IMG/VR virus record: IMGVR_UViG_3300025030_000431
Coordinates: 1-22,713 of that record
Source: a virus
Length of the DNA: 22,713 bases
Strand: one strand, 5' to 3'
Position 1 is the first letter of the stretch. Every line of letters starts with the position of its first letter. A program made the position numbers and the translations under genes. Below are positions 8,405-15,384 of this stretch, one piece after another. The notes under the pieces were generated by a model. It was not told the origin of the DNA, did not search any database, and worked only from the letters and a program-made list of their open reading frames with translations.

Positions 8405-9393
8405 CGCCAATGGCTCCTTACCTTGTGGGGTGCGCTCGCATTGGCTGACAATCTCCTGCCGGCGCCGGGACTATAGCCGAAGTATTTCTCGAAACTACGC
8501 AGATGTGATCCGGACCGCTTTTCGTCGTAGGTATCAGCATCCTTCTTGGCATACGCCTTGTGCAGCGCCCACTCGATAAGTTTCATGTGATGCCGCCTGT
8601 TGATCTCCGGCTCAGAGATGGGGGCGACAATGCTGCTCATGGGGTTGACCTGGGCGCGGACGACGGCAATGTTCATCGTGTACGCCTGATCTGGAGTCGG
8701 GACGACAAACCCATGGGTATCCTCGACGACAAGATACCTCGGCTGCGCCGCGTCGAGATCTTCCCACCCAGGGGAAAGCCGGTCAAGCTCTTCCCTGGTG
8801 GTGATGTACATATCGACCTTTGTCGTGCCGTCGGTGTTCGAGGCCTTTGTCACTTCGAGGATACATTCATGGAGATGGACATACGATTCGTCGGCAACGA
8901 GCGGGATATTCGTCAGGTCGTAAGTGGTATTCTCTGTCGGCTGGGAGCCGTCAGGAGTGCGAGCCCCGGTGTCGGTATAGGTAACGATGGGAACTGCTAC
9001 TTCTGCTATGAGTTCATCGTCCGTCCCAGACCGGCCATAAACTCGATATCCGGTCGCATAGGGAACAGCGTCCCATGACAGGACAACCCCGGCACTTGCG
9101 CCAACGGCAACGGTCACCGGGTCGCTCAGTTCTGTCTCCCCGGAAGCGTTGATCGCTGTGACCATGTAGGAGTAGGTGTCAGTCGCCAGCGACCCCGTCG
9201 TCTCCAGCAGTGCCAGATTGGATGGGGCGGCGATAGCCCGGGTGCGGGAGTCCCGAATGAGCCGCTTTCTGGCTATCGCCTCCTCTTCCGCTTCCGCGAA
9301 CCAGATAACCAGCTCCGCATCGCTCCAAAGATACGGAGCTACCGGGTCCCTGGCCAGAATCCGGAACTGGCTTATCAGTTCGACGAGGTTCAT
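8401..9393 (-). CDS. Head-tail adaptor protein with inserted fibronectin-III-like domain
   Basis: 330 residues, overlapping the upstream gene by four bases (ATGA at 9393-9390). The N-terminus (NLVELISQFRILARDP, then YLWSDAELVIWFAEAEEEA) matches the helical start of phage adaptor proteins that dock on the portal (the DUF6682-like group). In that family the beta region normally follows the RDSR-type helix end at once. Here residues about 56-145 form an extra module with SYMVTAINASGETELSD and VVLSWDAVPYATGYRVYGRSG, which is a clear fibronectin-III-like pattern. The adaptor sequence resumes near YDLTNIPLVADESYVHLHEC. The C-terminus is basic (KVRSHWR). Inference: the insertion projects from the neck and may bind host carbohydrate or another virion protein. 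It precedes the nozzle gene, as expected. Confidence 0.75.
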   Translation of the reverse strand: MNLVELISQFRILARDPVAPYLWSDAELVIWFAEAEEEAIARKRLIRDSRTRAIAAPSNLALLETTGSLATDTYSYMVTAINASGETELSDPVTVAVGASAGVVLSWDAVPYATGYRVYGRSGTDDELIAEVAVPIVTYTDTGARTPDGSQPTENTTYDLTNIPLVADESYVHLHECILEVTKASNTDGTTKVDMYITTREELDRLSPGWEDLDAAQPRYLVVEDTHGFVVPTPDQAYTMNIAVVRAQVNPMSSIVAPISEPEINRRHHMKLIEWALHKAYAKKDADTYDEKRSGSHLRSFEKYFGYSPGAGRRLSANASAPHKVRSHWR

Positions 9394-10133
9394 TTCGCAA
9401 CGCCGAATCGGTCAATGAGCCCGTAGACTTTCTCCCGGAGCTTTTCGATACCGATGTTCTGGTTGATCTTGACCCCGGCGAAGTTCGTTTCCGCGTATTG
9501 CAGCATGGCCGCTTTGCCCATTCTTGCGACTGAGTCCTTTGCGGCCTGAACACTCTCTTCAGTCTCATCCTCCTTCTCCTTCGGTTTTTCCGGAGCCTCC
9601 TTGGCCTGCTCTTCCTGGGCGGCGAGGATCCAGACATCGGCATGCTTGAGCATCTTCCTGGCGCTCGGCTCATCGACCAGAATCACCTCGCCCTGTTTCC
9701 AGATGATGCCGGTCCCATAGATTCCATCCCGGTACCGGGCACGGTGGCCGACATACTTGACCGGCAGTTTCGCGGCCTGGACCAGTTGCGGGGCAGGGGC
9801 GGCGATCTTGACCACCTTGATCTCCGGCTGGACCTTGGAACATTCCTTGACGATGGACAGGAACAGAACCCGCTCCATCTTCTCTTTGGCAGAAAGCGAA
9901 TCGAACTCCTCCCGGGTCTTGTCGGGAACCCCTACCGTTCGTTCCAGCCAATTTTTGTGGCCGTCGGCCGCAGTCGCTTCCGGATTGGCCAGATGAAAGT
10001 TGACGCCGGTCTCGTACCGGCCGCGGGTTTCCTCGGAGAGATCGTCCCACGCGATAATCGCCGGGTTCTCGTCATCCAATCTGGTCGCCTGGATCGCGAC
10101 ATTCACAATCTTTGCAATATCTGCTGATTTCAC
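9390..10133 (-). CDS. Multidomain head-module protein with RyR-like region
   Basis: 247 residues from the GTG at 10133, chosen because AAAGGAGG lies five bases upstream. A longer frame from 10262 would begin inside the preceding gene. Residues about 15-95 (IIAWDDLSEETRGRYETGV, then GHKNWLERT, then DSLSAKEKMERVLFL) resemble the RyR-like domain seen in phage and bacterial proteins, including the kd-like block and the final IVKE. Residues about 115-160 (VKYVGHRARYRDGIYGTGII, then VDEPSARKMLKHADVW) match a module common in phage head-associated proteins. A charged linker (QEEQAKEAPEKPKEKEDETE) leads to a C-terminal helical segment (MGKAAMLQYAETNFAGVK) similar to a short domain of Mu-like head proteins. 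It lies between decoration and adaptor genes, so a capsid or neck role is inferred. Confidence 0.7.
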   Translation of the reverse strand: MKSADIAKIVNVAIQATRLDDENPAIIAWDDLSEETRGRYETGVNFHLANPEATAADGHKNWLERTVGVPDKTREEFDSLSAKEKMERVLFLSIVKECSKVQPEIKVVKIAAPAPQLVQAAKLPVKYVGHRARYRDGIYGTGIIWKQGEVILVDEPSARKMLKHADVWILAAQEEQAKEAPEKPKEKEDETEESVQAAKDSVARMGKAAMLQYAETNFAGVKINQNIGIEKLREKVYGLIDRFGVAK

Positions 10134-10152
10134 TTTATCCTCCTTTGGGATA

Positions 10153-10175
10153 CCCGGCGCCGTAGTGGCGCCGGG
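10153..10175. other. Perfect 9-bp hairpin between decoration and RyR-like genes
   Basis: CCCGGCGCC (10153-10161), loop of five bases, GGCGCCGGG (10167-10175). No T-run follows on either strand, so a strong intrinsic terminator is not indicated. It sits between the stop at 10189 and the AAAGGAGG of the next gene, where it could stabilise the upstream mRNA end, act as a processing site, or reduce read-through from the highly expressed capsid genes. Confidence 0.6.
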
Positions 10176-10188
10176 GTTCTCGTTCAGT

Positions 10189-10671
10189 TTACGGCTGGCC
10201 GCCCATCTCGGCGAGAACGTAGATATCCTGGACACCAACGGCCGCACAGTCGGCTCCGGCAATGGTCAGGATCAGGTACGCATCCTTCGGGAGGGTGACA
10301 GGCTTGGTACTGGTCGTCTTGCGAGCGGTCACGGCGCTGTCCATCGCCAAAGCGGTGGCGAAGAAGTCATCGTCCTGTGGGACGGCGGTGCTATCAACGC
10401 CATCGACATAGGCAAAGCCGACCTTGACCGTCACCTGGGCGGTGAAGGCGTCGGAGATGTACGACAGGTAATCGTACAGTTTCATGCCGGCCTTCAGGAC
10501 GCCCAACCGAATGATATCGGTCTGGACGACCTGGGTGGCGTCGTTGCTGTCGGTGAAGACTCCGTTCGCATCGACGGTGAGGTTGAAGGGGCCAATCACG
10601 GACAGGTTGCCGTAAGGCACCCCGCCGAAGTTGAATTTGTTGTTCACATTGTCTGCGGTAATGTTCGCCAT
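10189..10671 (-). CDS. Probable capsid decoration protein
   Basis: 160 residues, preceded by GGAGGAATTGAG. It begins MANITADNVNNKFNFGG and is predicted beta-rich, with few charged clusters and no signal peptide. It directly follows the major capsid gene, separated by 82 bases, the usual position of decoration or cement proteins. Segments such as YGNLSVIGPFNLTVDANG and FTDSNDATQVVQTDIIRLG, followed by a GMKLYDYLSYISDAF helix, are consistent with a small outer capsid protein binding to the capsomers. I recognise the context and general shape rather than a definite family. A head-fibre or minor head protein role remains possible. Confidence 0.7.
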   Translation of the reverse strand: MANITADNVNNKFNFGGVPYGNLSVIGPFNLTVDANGVFTDSNDATQVVQTDIIRLGVLKAGMKLYDYLSYISDAFTAQVTVKVGFAYVDGVDSTAVPQDDDFFATALAMDSAVTARKTTSTKPVTLPKDAYLILTIAGADCAAVGVQDIYVLAEMGGQP

Positions 10672-10753
10672 CTCAATTCCTCCATGGAATTTTATTTGTT
10701 TGGTTCCCGGTCCCCTCCGGTCGCCTCGTGCTTTATTTCAAGAGAACAGCTAC

Positions 10754-12022
10754 TTAAACGCCAAGCTCAACGGCAGAGTCGATCGCCATAATACCGAAGT
10801 CGGTATATTCTTCCTGGGTACCGTGATTGATCAGGAACCGGGTCTTGGATTTCCCGCCGACCATGCCGATCAGGACTTCCAGCTTGTCGCCGTGATCCAA
10901 TTCTTTCTCGGACCAGAAGAACGGGTTTCCGGTCTGCCGAGCCTTGCCGTATGCTTCAGCCAGGGCCTGGCCGCCGAGCAGGATCGCCCGGTCAACGGCA
11001 TGGGTCGTGGAGAAAGCGGCCGGAACCGTACCGGACGACTCGGTGGTCGAGGTCGCGCTGGCACAGTACAGCATGGCGTTGGTCGAATAGAACCGGATCG
11101 GTTTCGGCATCTTCACGATCAGGATACCGTTCCACAAGCCTGCCTCACCCATGAACAGCGGGTTGTTCTTGGCCATGGAAGCGCGGGCCATGGCGTTCGC
11201 CTGCCAGGTCCGGAAGTTGGTGGACTTGACGATCGATGTGTACTGTTCGCTAGAAACTCCCAGTACACGCATCGGGGCGTCGGTGGCCATCTGGTCGTCC
11301 GGGAACCGAACGGGCGGAGGAGGAAGAGGCATGCCGTCCAGCTTTGTCCGCAGCGCGTCTACCAGGTCGATGTTCATGATATCAGTGGTGGCGAAATCAA
11401 CATCGCCGCCGTTCAGGTTGATGTGCTCCAGGCCGGACCCGGTGGACATGAAATGCCGGTTGTAGGTCGGGGCCTTGACCGTGTTCACGCAGATGCTCGC
11501 AAAATCGGCATCGGACGCCAGGGGCACGGCCCACTCGATATCATTGGCGAACCCGCGCGCGCCTGCCATGTGAACGATACAGAGCTGGTCCTGCAGGCGG
11601 TCCATGTAGTTCTTGCCAAGGGCGCGGGCCAGGGACCGGAGCTGGTGCGGAGTCCGCTGCTGGGTCATGGAACCGCCGGCGGAGATCGGGTACCGGCACT
11701 GATTGATCCGGAGCGAGTCCTGGCTGAAGGTCATCGCCTGGCCGCGGCCTTCGGCGACCGCCTCGCCCATGATTGGCTTACCGCCCAAGGGGTTGATCAG
11801 GTCGAAGGTAACTTCATCGCCGGCGTTCTTCATCAGGTCCATGCACCGAACGATGGGCATCTCGTTGGAACTCTGGAAACGAAGATTGCTCTCGGCGTCG
11901 GACTGCTGCGGCAGTTTACCGGTAAGCCGGTTGATGATGGTGGGGCGCTGCATATTCGCAGCAAACAGCCCAGCGGACTGGATCTGTACCGCCTGCGGGG
12001 AACCGTAAGGAATCGTGGTCAT
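10754..12022 (-). CDS. Major capsid protein (N4 gp56 / DUF4043-type HK97 fold)
   Basis: 422 residues with a GGAG site before the ATG (upstream TTTTGGAGAAGAGCT). The segments FQSSNEMPIVRCMDLMKNAG, GDEVTFDLINPLGGKP, MGEAVAEGRGQAMTFSQDSL, RYPISAGGSMTQQRTPHQL and MDRLQDQLCIVHMAGARG follow the conserved order of the N4 gp56 / DUF4043 capsid family, which has the HK97 fold. The C-terminal part contains NPFFWSEKELDHGDKLEVLIGM and a final EEYTDFGIMAIDSAVELGV. Length is typical for the family. It forms the icosahedral shell around the scaffold encoded next to it. A processing protease is not seen in the window, so maturation is presumably autonomous or through a distant gene. The long open frame on the opposite strand here is a shadow. 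Confidence 0.85.
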   Translation of the reverse strand: MTTIPYGSPQAVQIQSAGLFAANMQRPTIINRLTGKLPQQSDAESNLRFQSSNEMPIVRCMDLMKNAGDEVTFDLINPLGGKPIMGEAVAEGRGQAMTFSQDSLRINQCRYPISAGGSMTQQRTPHQLRSLARALGKNYMDRLQDQLCIVHMAGARGFANDIEWAVPLASDADFASICVNTVKAPTYNRHFMSTGSGLEHINLNGGDVDFATTDIMNIDLVDALRTKLDGMPLPPPPVRFPDDQMATDAPMRVLGVSSEQYTSIVKSTNFRTWQANAMARASMAKNNPLFMGEAGLWNGILIVKMPKPIRFYSTNAMLYCASATSTTESSGTVPAAFSTTHAVDRAILLGGQALAEAYGKARQTGNPFFWSEKELDHGDKLEVLIGMVGGKSKTRFLINHGTQEEYTDFGIMAIDSAVELGV

Positions 12023-12049
12023 AGCTCTTCTCCAAAAGAAATAGGTTGA

Positions 12050-13051
12050 TTAAACAGCTTTCCGGAGGATCTCTTCGATCTGGTCCGGAGTCTTGCCCAT
12101 GAACGCATCGATCTGCTTCAGGGGGTTCCCGGCACTCATAATCGCATCTACCGGATTATGAGGGACCTGGGACCCGCCAGGAATCTCAGAAAGACTCGTC
12201 GGCACAGGACGTTTCGGTGCGGGAATTCCCGCGGCTGTTTGCCCATCGGCCTGTTTCCCCTGGCCCGCGGTATCGCCCGCGGGTGGCTGGTATCCAGTGG
12301 CTGCCTTGAAGGTGTCCAGCATTTTTATAATAGCGACATCATTGCCGCCTTTAATATCTTCGACATACGCTTTCTGCACGGCCGGTGATTGCGATTCGAT
12401 CCATGTCCCAAGTTCCTCACCGGCAATGATTGCGTCTAAATCACTATGGACCTTCCTGATCGAGTCAAAGTGCTCTTTCTTGTCGGCCTCAACCGCCTTC
12501 TCTTTGACTGGGGCAATATCCGATTTCAGGGTATTGATCTCCTCGGCCTGGGCCGCGATCTGGGCGGTGTAGAAACCCCGCTCCTTCGTGAGCATCGTTT
12601 CAAACGCCGTGACCAGGTCGGGGAACTCTTTCCGGACCTCGTCGAGGATCTCGTTCGTCTCCTCCTGGGTGGCGGTCCCTTCTACCTGGGCGTTCTGGGC
12701 GGTGGCCATTTTATCCATCGCCGCCTGAAGTTCAGCGTTCTTGCTGATCTGCTCTTCGAGCGCGGTACGGGCTGAACTTGCCTCGACCCGTGCCTCGACC
12801 AGCTTCTCATACGGGATGGTATGCACCCCATCCTTGGCCATGATCACCGGCTCTTTTTCCGGAACGGCCGCCGGTTCTGCCGGGACGACTTCTTTCATCG
12901 GTTCCGGCTGCGCCTCTTCTTCGGGAACTGCCTCTTGTTCCGCCTCGACCGCCGGGAGCTCGCCGCCAAGCAGTAACCCGGCCATCTTCTCCGGGGGGAT
13001 CACGCCGTCAACTTGGTTCGCTTCAAAATATTCCAGATCAGTAGTTTCCAT
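12050..13051 (-). CDS. Capsid scaffolding protein
   Basis: 333 residues from the ATG at 13051, chosen because AGGAGGACAGG precedes it; a longer frame from 13069 lacks such a site. It has an acidic N-terminal tail (VEAEQEAVPEEEAQPEPM), a conserved DGVHTIPYEKLVEARVEAS motif (residues 74-92) typical of phage scaffolds, a long coiled coil (about 85-200), and a Pro/Gly-rich linker before a C-terminal helical capsid-binding end (QIDAFMGKTPDQIEEILRK). Scaffold proteins organise capsid subunits during assembly and leave before DNA packaging. The major capsid gene follows within 27 bases. No protease domain is fused to it. A promoter candidate lies about 60 bases upstream. Confidence 0.8.
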   Translation of the reverse strand: METTDLEYFEANQVDGVIPPEKMAGLLLGGELPAVEAEQEAVPEEEAQPEPMKEVVPAEPAAVPEKEPVIMAKDGVHTIPYEKLVEARVEASSARTALEEQISKNAELQAAMDKMATAQNAQVEGTATQEETNEILDEVRKEFPDLVTAFETMLTKERGFYTAQIAAQAEEINTLKSDIAPVKEKAVEADKKEHFDSIRKVHSDLDAIIAGEELGTWIESQSPAVQKAYVEDIKGGNDVAIIKMLDTFKAATGYQPPAGDTAGQGKQADGQTAAGIPAPKRPVPTSLSEIPGGSQVPHNPVDAIMSAGNPLKQIDAFMGKTPDQIEEILRKAV

Positions 13052-13108
13052 CCTGTCCTCCTGCCACATATCGCCGTGGCCGCTTTAAGAGAACTACGCT
13101 CTATCGGC

Positions 13109-13138
13109 ATTATATACGCTGAAGTTAATGTAGTCCAA
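13109..13138 (-). promoter_or_regulatory. Candidate sigma70 promoter before scaffold and capsid genes
   Basis: Read on the minus strand: TTGGAC (complement of GTCCAA, 13138-13133), an 18-base spacer, then a perfect TATAAT (complement of ATTATA, 13114-13109). It lies in the 121-base gap between the zinc-ribbon gene and the scaffold start. It would give the capsid genes extra transcription beyond the main late promoter at 20511. The -35 hexamer is imperfect, so this is a candidate only. Confidence 0.5.
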
Positions 13139-13172
13139 GAACTTTTTTATTTATCCTGCTGTTTTTTCGCTT

Positions 13173-13388
13173 TCAAAAGAACTTCTGGTATTTCCTGCCG
13201 CCAATGGCCGGGCGCATGTACCCGCCCTTGCTCCGACCCTGCGGGAAAGTGCTGGCGACCGTAGTCAGAATCACCGGCCAGGCCGTTCCCTTGCAGTCTG
13301 GGCACTCAATGCTCGTTGGTTTGTCGGCCAGCTTGCATTCATGCTCCATTACTTTCCTGCATCTGATGCACTCGTAGTCGTATTTCAT
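13173..13388 (-). CDS. FmdB-like zinc-ribbon protein
   Basis: 71 residues. The start overlaps the stop of the upstream gene (ATGA at 13388-13385), so translation is coupled. The sequence MKYDYECIRCRKVMEHECKL, then ECPDCKGTAWPVI, carries two CxxC pairs at residues 7 and 10 and again at 29 and 32, in the arrangement of FmdB-type zinc ribbons. These bind one zinc ion and are widespread in bacteria and phages, usually with unknown function. The basic Gly-rich C-terminus (GRSKGGYMRPAIGGRKYQ) could bind nucleic acid. It lies within the head assembly operon, between the signal-peptide fibre gene and the scaffold. Similar proteins commonly occur beside phage scaffold genes. Its function is not known to me. 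Confidence 0.75.
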   Translation of the reverse strand: MKYDYECIRCRKVMEHECKLADKPTSIECPDCKGTAWPVILTTVASTFPQGRSKGGYMRPAIGGRKYQKFF

Positions 13389-14113
13389 TCCTTGCCGTCT
13401 CCGTAGTGTTTTTTGAAGATAGCCGCTGAATCGAGAATTCCAGCCCGCAAGGCGTGTATCTCGCTGACCGTGGCCCCTGCCTCCCTGGCCAGTTCCTCAA
13501 CCTTGCCGATTTGCATCAGCATGGCATTGTGACACTCAAGAAACTTCGTGTAGGATTTTACCTTTTCGTTGGCGTCCCGCGCCCCAGAGCAGTATGCCTC
13601 TGTTTCTTCGGGGGTGTATCTCTTTGGGGATTTAGCCGTCTCTGAAGCCGCCTGCGCCGCAGCTTGTACGGATTGATGAAGCAAGTTTATTGTGGATGGA
13701 TCGGCGGTCCTGAAATATTCGCAGGACGAGCAGGCGCGGAATCCGCCAAATGGGTTCAAGCATTCTCCATTTTTTATGGTTCCGATGAATGCTCGGCATA
13801 CTGAGCAGGTCGGTCCCGTCTGATGGCTGGCCTTCGGCTCTGTTTTCGATGGCCCATTCTGGATATACTTCGCAACCCTATCGAGCCATTCCTCAACTAA
13901 TTGTGGGGGTGCGAAAGAAAACGGCGCTGGTCCCGGATGTGGCGCTTTGGAACACGACCCATCCGCCGATGCGCCTATCAGATCCTTACCGGAGAAGACC
14001 TCAAGGAGAATCTTCGCCGTTGCCTGATCAGCTTTACTGCAAGTCGTTCCGCTCTTGACTCGCTCAAGAACCAACTTGATTTCATCCATCAATCCGTTTG
14101 ATACCTGTATCAT
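13385..14113 (-). CDS. Cysteine-rich protein of unknown function in the head operon
   Basis: 242 residues, with AAGGAG about seven bases before the ATG. The N-terminal half is helical and has a Pro-rich linker (PHPGPAPFSFAPPQL). Residues 103-131 hold CSVCRAF, then NGECLNPF, then ACSSCEYF, with cysteines at 103, 106, 118, 128 and 131: a likely zinc-binding knuckle. The C-terminal half is helical and has a coiled-coil tendency (EKVKSYTKFLECHNAML, then GKVEELAREAGATVSEIHAL). It has no signal peptide. It is unrecognised. Inference: a regulator or non-structural assembly factor rather than a virion component, because of the reducing-environment metal site. It is coupled to the zinc-ribbon gene. 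Confidence 0.7.
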   Translation of the reverse strand: MIQVSNGLMDEIKLVLERVKSGTTCSKADQATAKILLEVFSGKDLIGASADGSCSKAPHPGPAPFSFAPPQLVEEWLDRVAKYIQNGPSKTEPKASHQTGPTCSVCRAFIGTIKNGECLNPFGGFRACSSCEYFRTADPSTINLLHQSVQAAAQAASETAKSPKRYTPEETEAYCSGARDANEKVKSYTKFLECHNAMLMQIGKVEELAREAGATVSEIHALRAGILDSAAIFKKHYGDGKE

Positions 14114-14134
14114 TGTTCTTCTCCTTTTGAAAAT

Positions 14135-14157
14135 GGGGGCCGTGGCGAGCGGCCCCC
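14135..14157 (-). terminator. Possible weak intrinsic terminator after the signal-peptide fibre gene
   Basis: An 8-bp GC stem (GGGGGCCG at 14135-14142 with CGGCCCCC at 14150-14157, seven-base loop) lies 10 bases after the stop of the fibre-like gene. On the minus strand it is followed by ATTTTC, a four-T run. This could cause partial termination and so lower expression of the next genes; the short T-run makes it weak. Confidence 0.45.
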
Positions 14158-14166
14158 GGTCATTGG

Positions 14167-15225
14167 TTACTGCATGAACTTCCAGTCGATCACAACCGTT
14201 CCGGCAATGTCACCGGTCAGATCAGCGCCGGCCGTGTTGCCCCATGTCGAGCAAATGTTCCAGTGGACCAAATGCGATCCGGCGGTAGCGAGGACAACGG
14301 GCGTCCCGGCCCCAACGGCAACGGTAAGAACGTCAGGAGTCCCGGCCATATCGGCGGTAGTGATCGGACCAAGCAGGTCTTCGAGTCCGGCGGCGTCAGC
14401 GCCACACGTAGCAGCGGCTGCAGAACCAAGCACGGTGCCGACGCAACCTTCAGCGGCAGCATTTGCCGAATCCTCTGCCAGCGTGGTGGCCATGGACACT
14501 GAGACGTTCTCAACAATGATCTCGCCGGCCGGGAAGGTGTAGAGCAGATACCCGTCGCACAGGGCGGCATTGTCGGCAACGGTAACGGCATCGGCCTGGC
14601 TTACGGTCAGCACGGTGTGGTGCTGGTAGCCATCGCCATACTCAACGGCTGTCACGCCGGTATTCACAGCGCCAATATTGCTGATGTTCCGGAGGTCGCC
14701 GCCTGAATCGAGGATCGCGGCTTTCCCAGCGGCCGGGACGGTGGCGCTTGACCCGTCCAAAAGGTTCAACTCGGCAGCTGTGGAGCCAAGCGTGGTTCCA
14801 ACCGGGTCCCTCAGCACGCCATAAGTCAAAATTCCGGTAGCCGGCCAGGTATAATCTTCACCCGTGTCAAGGACAACGGCCTTGCTCGCTGCGCCCGTAC
14901 CGAGAGCGGTGATATCCAGATAGCTTAACTCGGCGGCAGTAGCCGTCATCCCGTCTACCTTATTGATCTCCGCTCCGGTCGCCGTTACCTCGGTCACGGT
15001 GAACACGCCCGAATTGGTCTGATACCAGCCAATCACCTCTTCGCTCACGATCTTGGTGTCGCCGTTTGCCCAGTCAACATCCTGGCCCAGCCGAACCGGG
15101 CCACGCGCTCCATCGCCGGAATACGTCACCCAATAGTCAGCAAACGCCGGAACTGATCCGACAACCAGCAACACCAGGGCCGCGAAAAGGATTACCCATC
15201 GTCGGCCAAACACGTTCTTTTTCAT
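14167..15225 (-). CDS. Fibre-like structural protein with Sec-type signal peptide
   Basis: 352 residues with GGAG before the ATG. Residues 1-29 form a classic signal peptide: a basic start (KKNVFGRR), a hydrophobic core (WVILFAALVLLVVGSV) and an AFA cleavage site with probable cut before DYWVTYSGDG. The mature part has three TAAELNxLDG-type repeats (GAEINKVDG at about 84, TAAELSYLD at about 96, TAAELNLLDG at about 149). Such repeats are known in phage fibre and head-decoration proteins. The C-terminal 160 residues form a Gly/Ala-rich beta domain (TVLTVSQADAVTV, LLYTFPAGEIIVENVSVS, HWNICSTW) with four cysteines. Virion proteins normally assemble in the cytoplasm, so export is odd. It could be a secreted virus product, a decoration protein with an unusual anchor, or a surface protein altering the host. 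Confidence 0.75.
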   Translation of the reverse strand: MKKNVFGRRWVILFAALVLLVVGSVPAFADYWVTYSGDGARGPVRLGQDVDWANGDTKIVSEEVIGWYQTNSGVFTVTEVTATGAEINKVDGMTATAAELSYLDITALGTGAASKAVVLDTGEDYTWPATGILTYGVLRDPVGTTLGSTAAELNLLDGSSATVPAAGKAAILDSGGDLRNISNIGAVNTGVTAVEYGDGYQHHTVLTVSQADAVTVADNAALCDGYLLYTFPAGEIIVENVSVSMATTLAEDSANAAAEGCVGTVLGSAAAATCGADAAGLEDLLGPITTADMAGTPDVLTVAVGAGTPVVLATAGSHLVHWNICSTWGNTAGADLTGDIAGTVVIDWKFMQ

Positions 15226-15255
15226 TTTTCTTCTCCTGCTGTGTTTTATTGGCCG

Positions 15256-15384
15256 CTATTGGCCGTCCCGCTTGTCGGCGGATTTTCTGTATTTTTCAAC
15301 TCGCTTGAGGCCTCGTTTCACCTGGTCAATATCCAGGCCCAGTGCGAATATCGCCACCAGTAAAGTGCTGTATCTCTTAACCAT
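15256..15384 (-). CDS. 42-residue protein of unknown function
   Basis: The ATG at 15384 has a GGAGGGGG site a few bases upstream and overlaps the last eight bases of the portal gene in another frame. The protein (MVKRYSTLLVAIFALGLDID, then a basic helix with QVKRGLKRVEKYRKSADKR) has a short hydrophobic stretch of about 13 residues, too short for a sure membrane span, and a strongly basic amphipathic end. A longer frame from 15516 lies inside the portal gene and lacks a ribosome binding site. It is possibly a small membrane-associated or DNA-binding virion protein. No family is recognised. Confidence 0.55.
   Translation of the reverse strand: MVKRYSTLLVAIFALGLDIDQVKRGLKRVEKYRKSADKRDGQ

Noticed and set aside
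10631-12049. 472-codon plus-strand frame over the capsid gene
   Set aside because: It is fully antisense to a well-supported capsid gene, lacks a ribosome binding site, and has a low-complexity Arg/Gly-rich composition typical of shadows in GC-rich genes.
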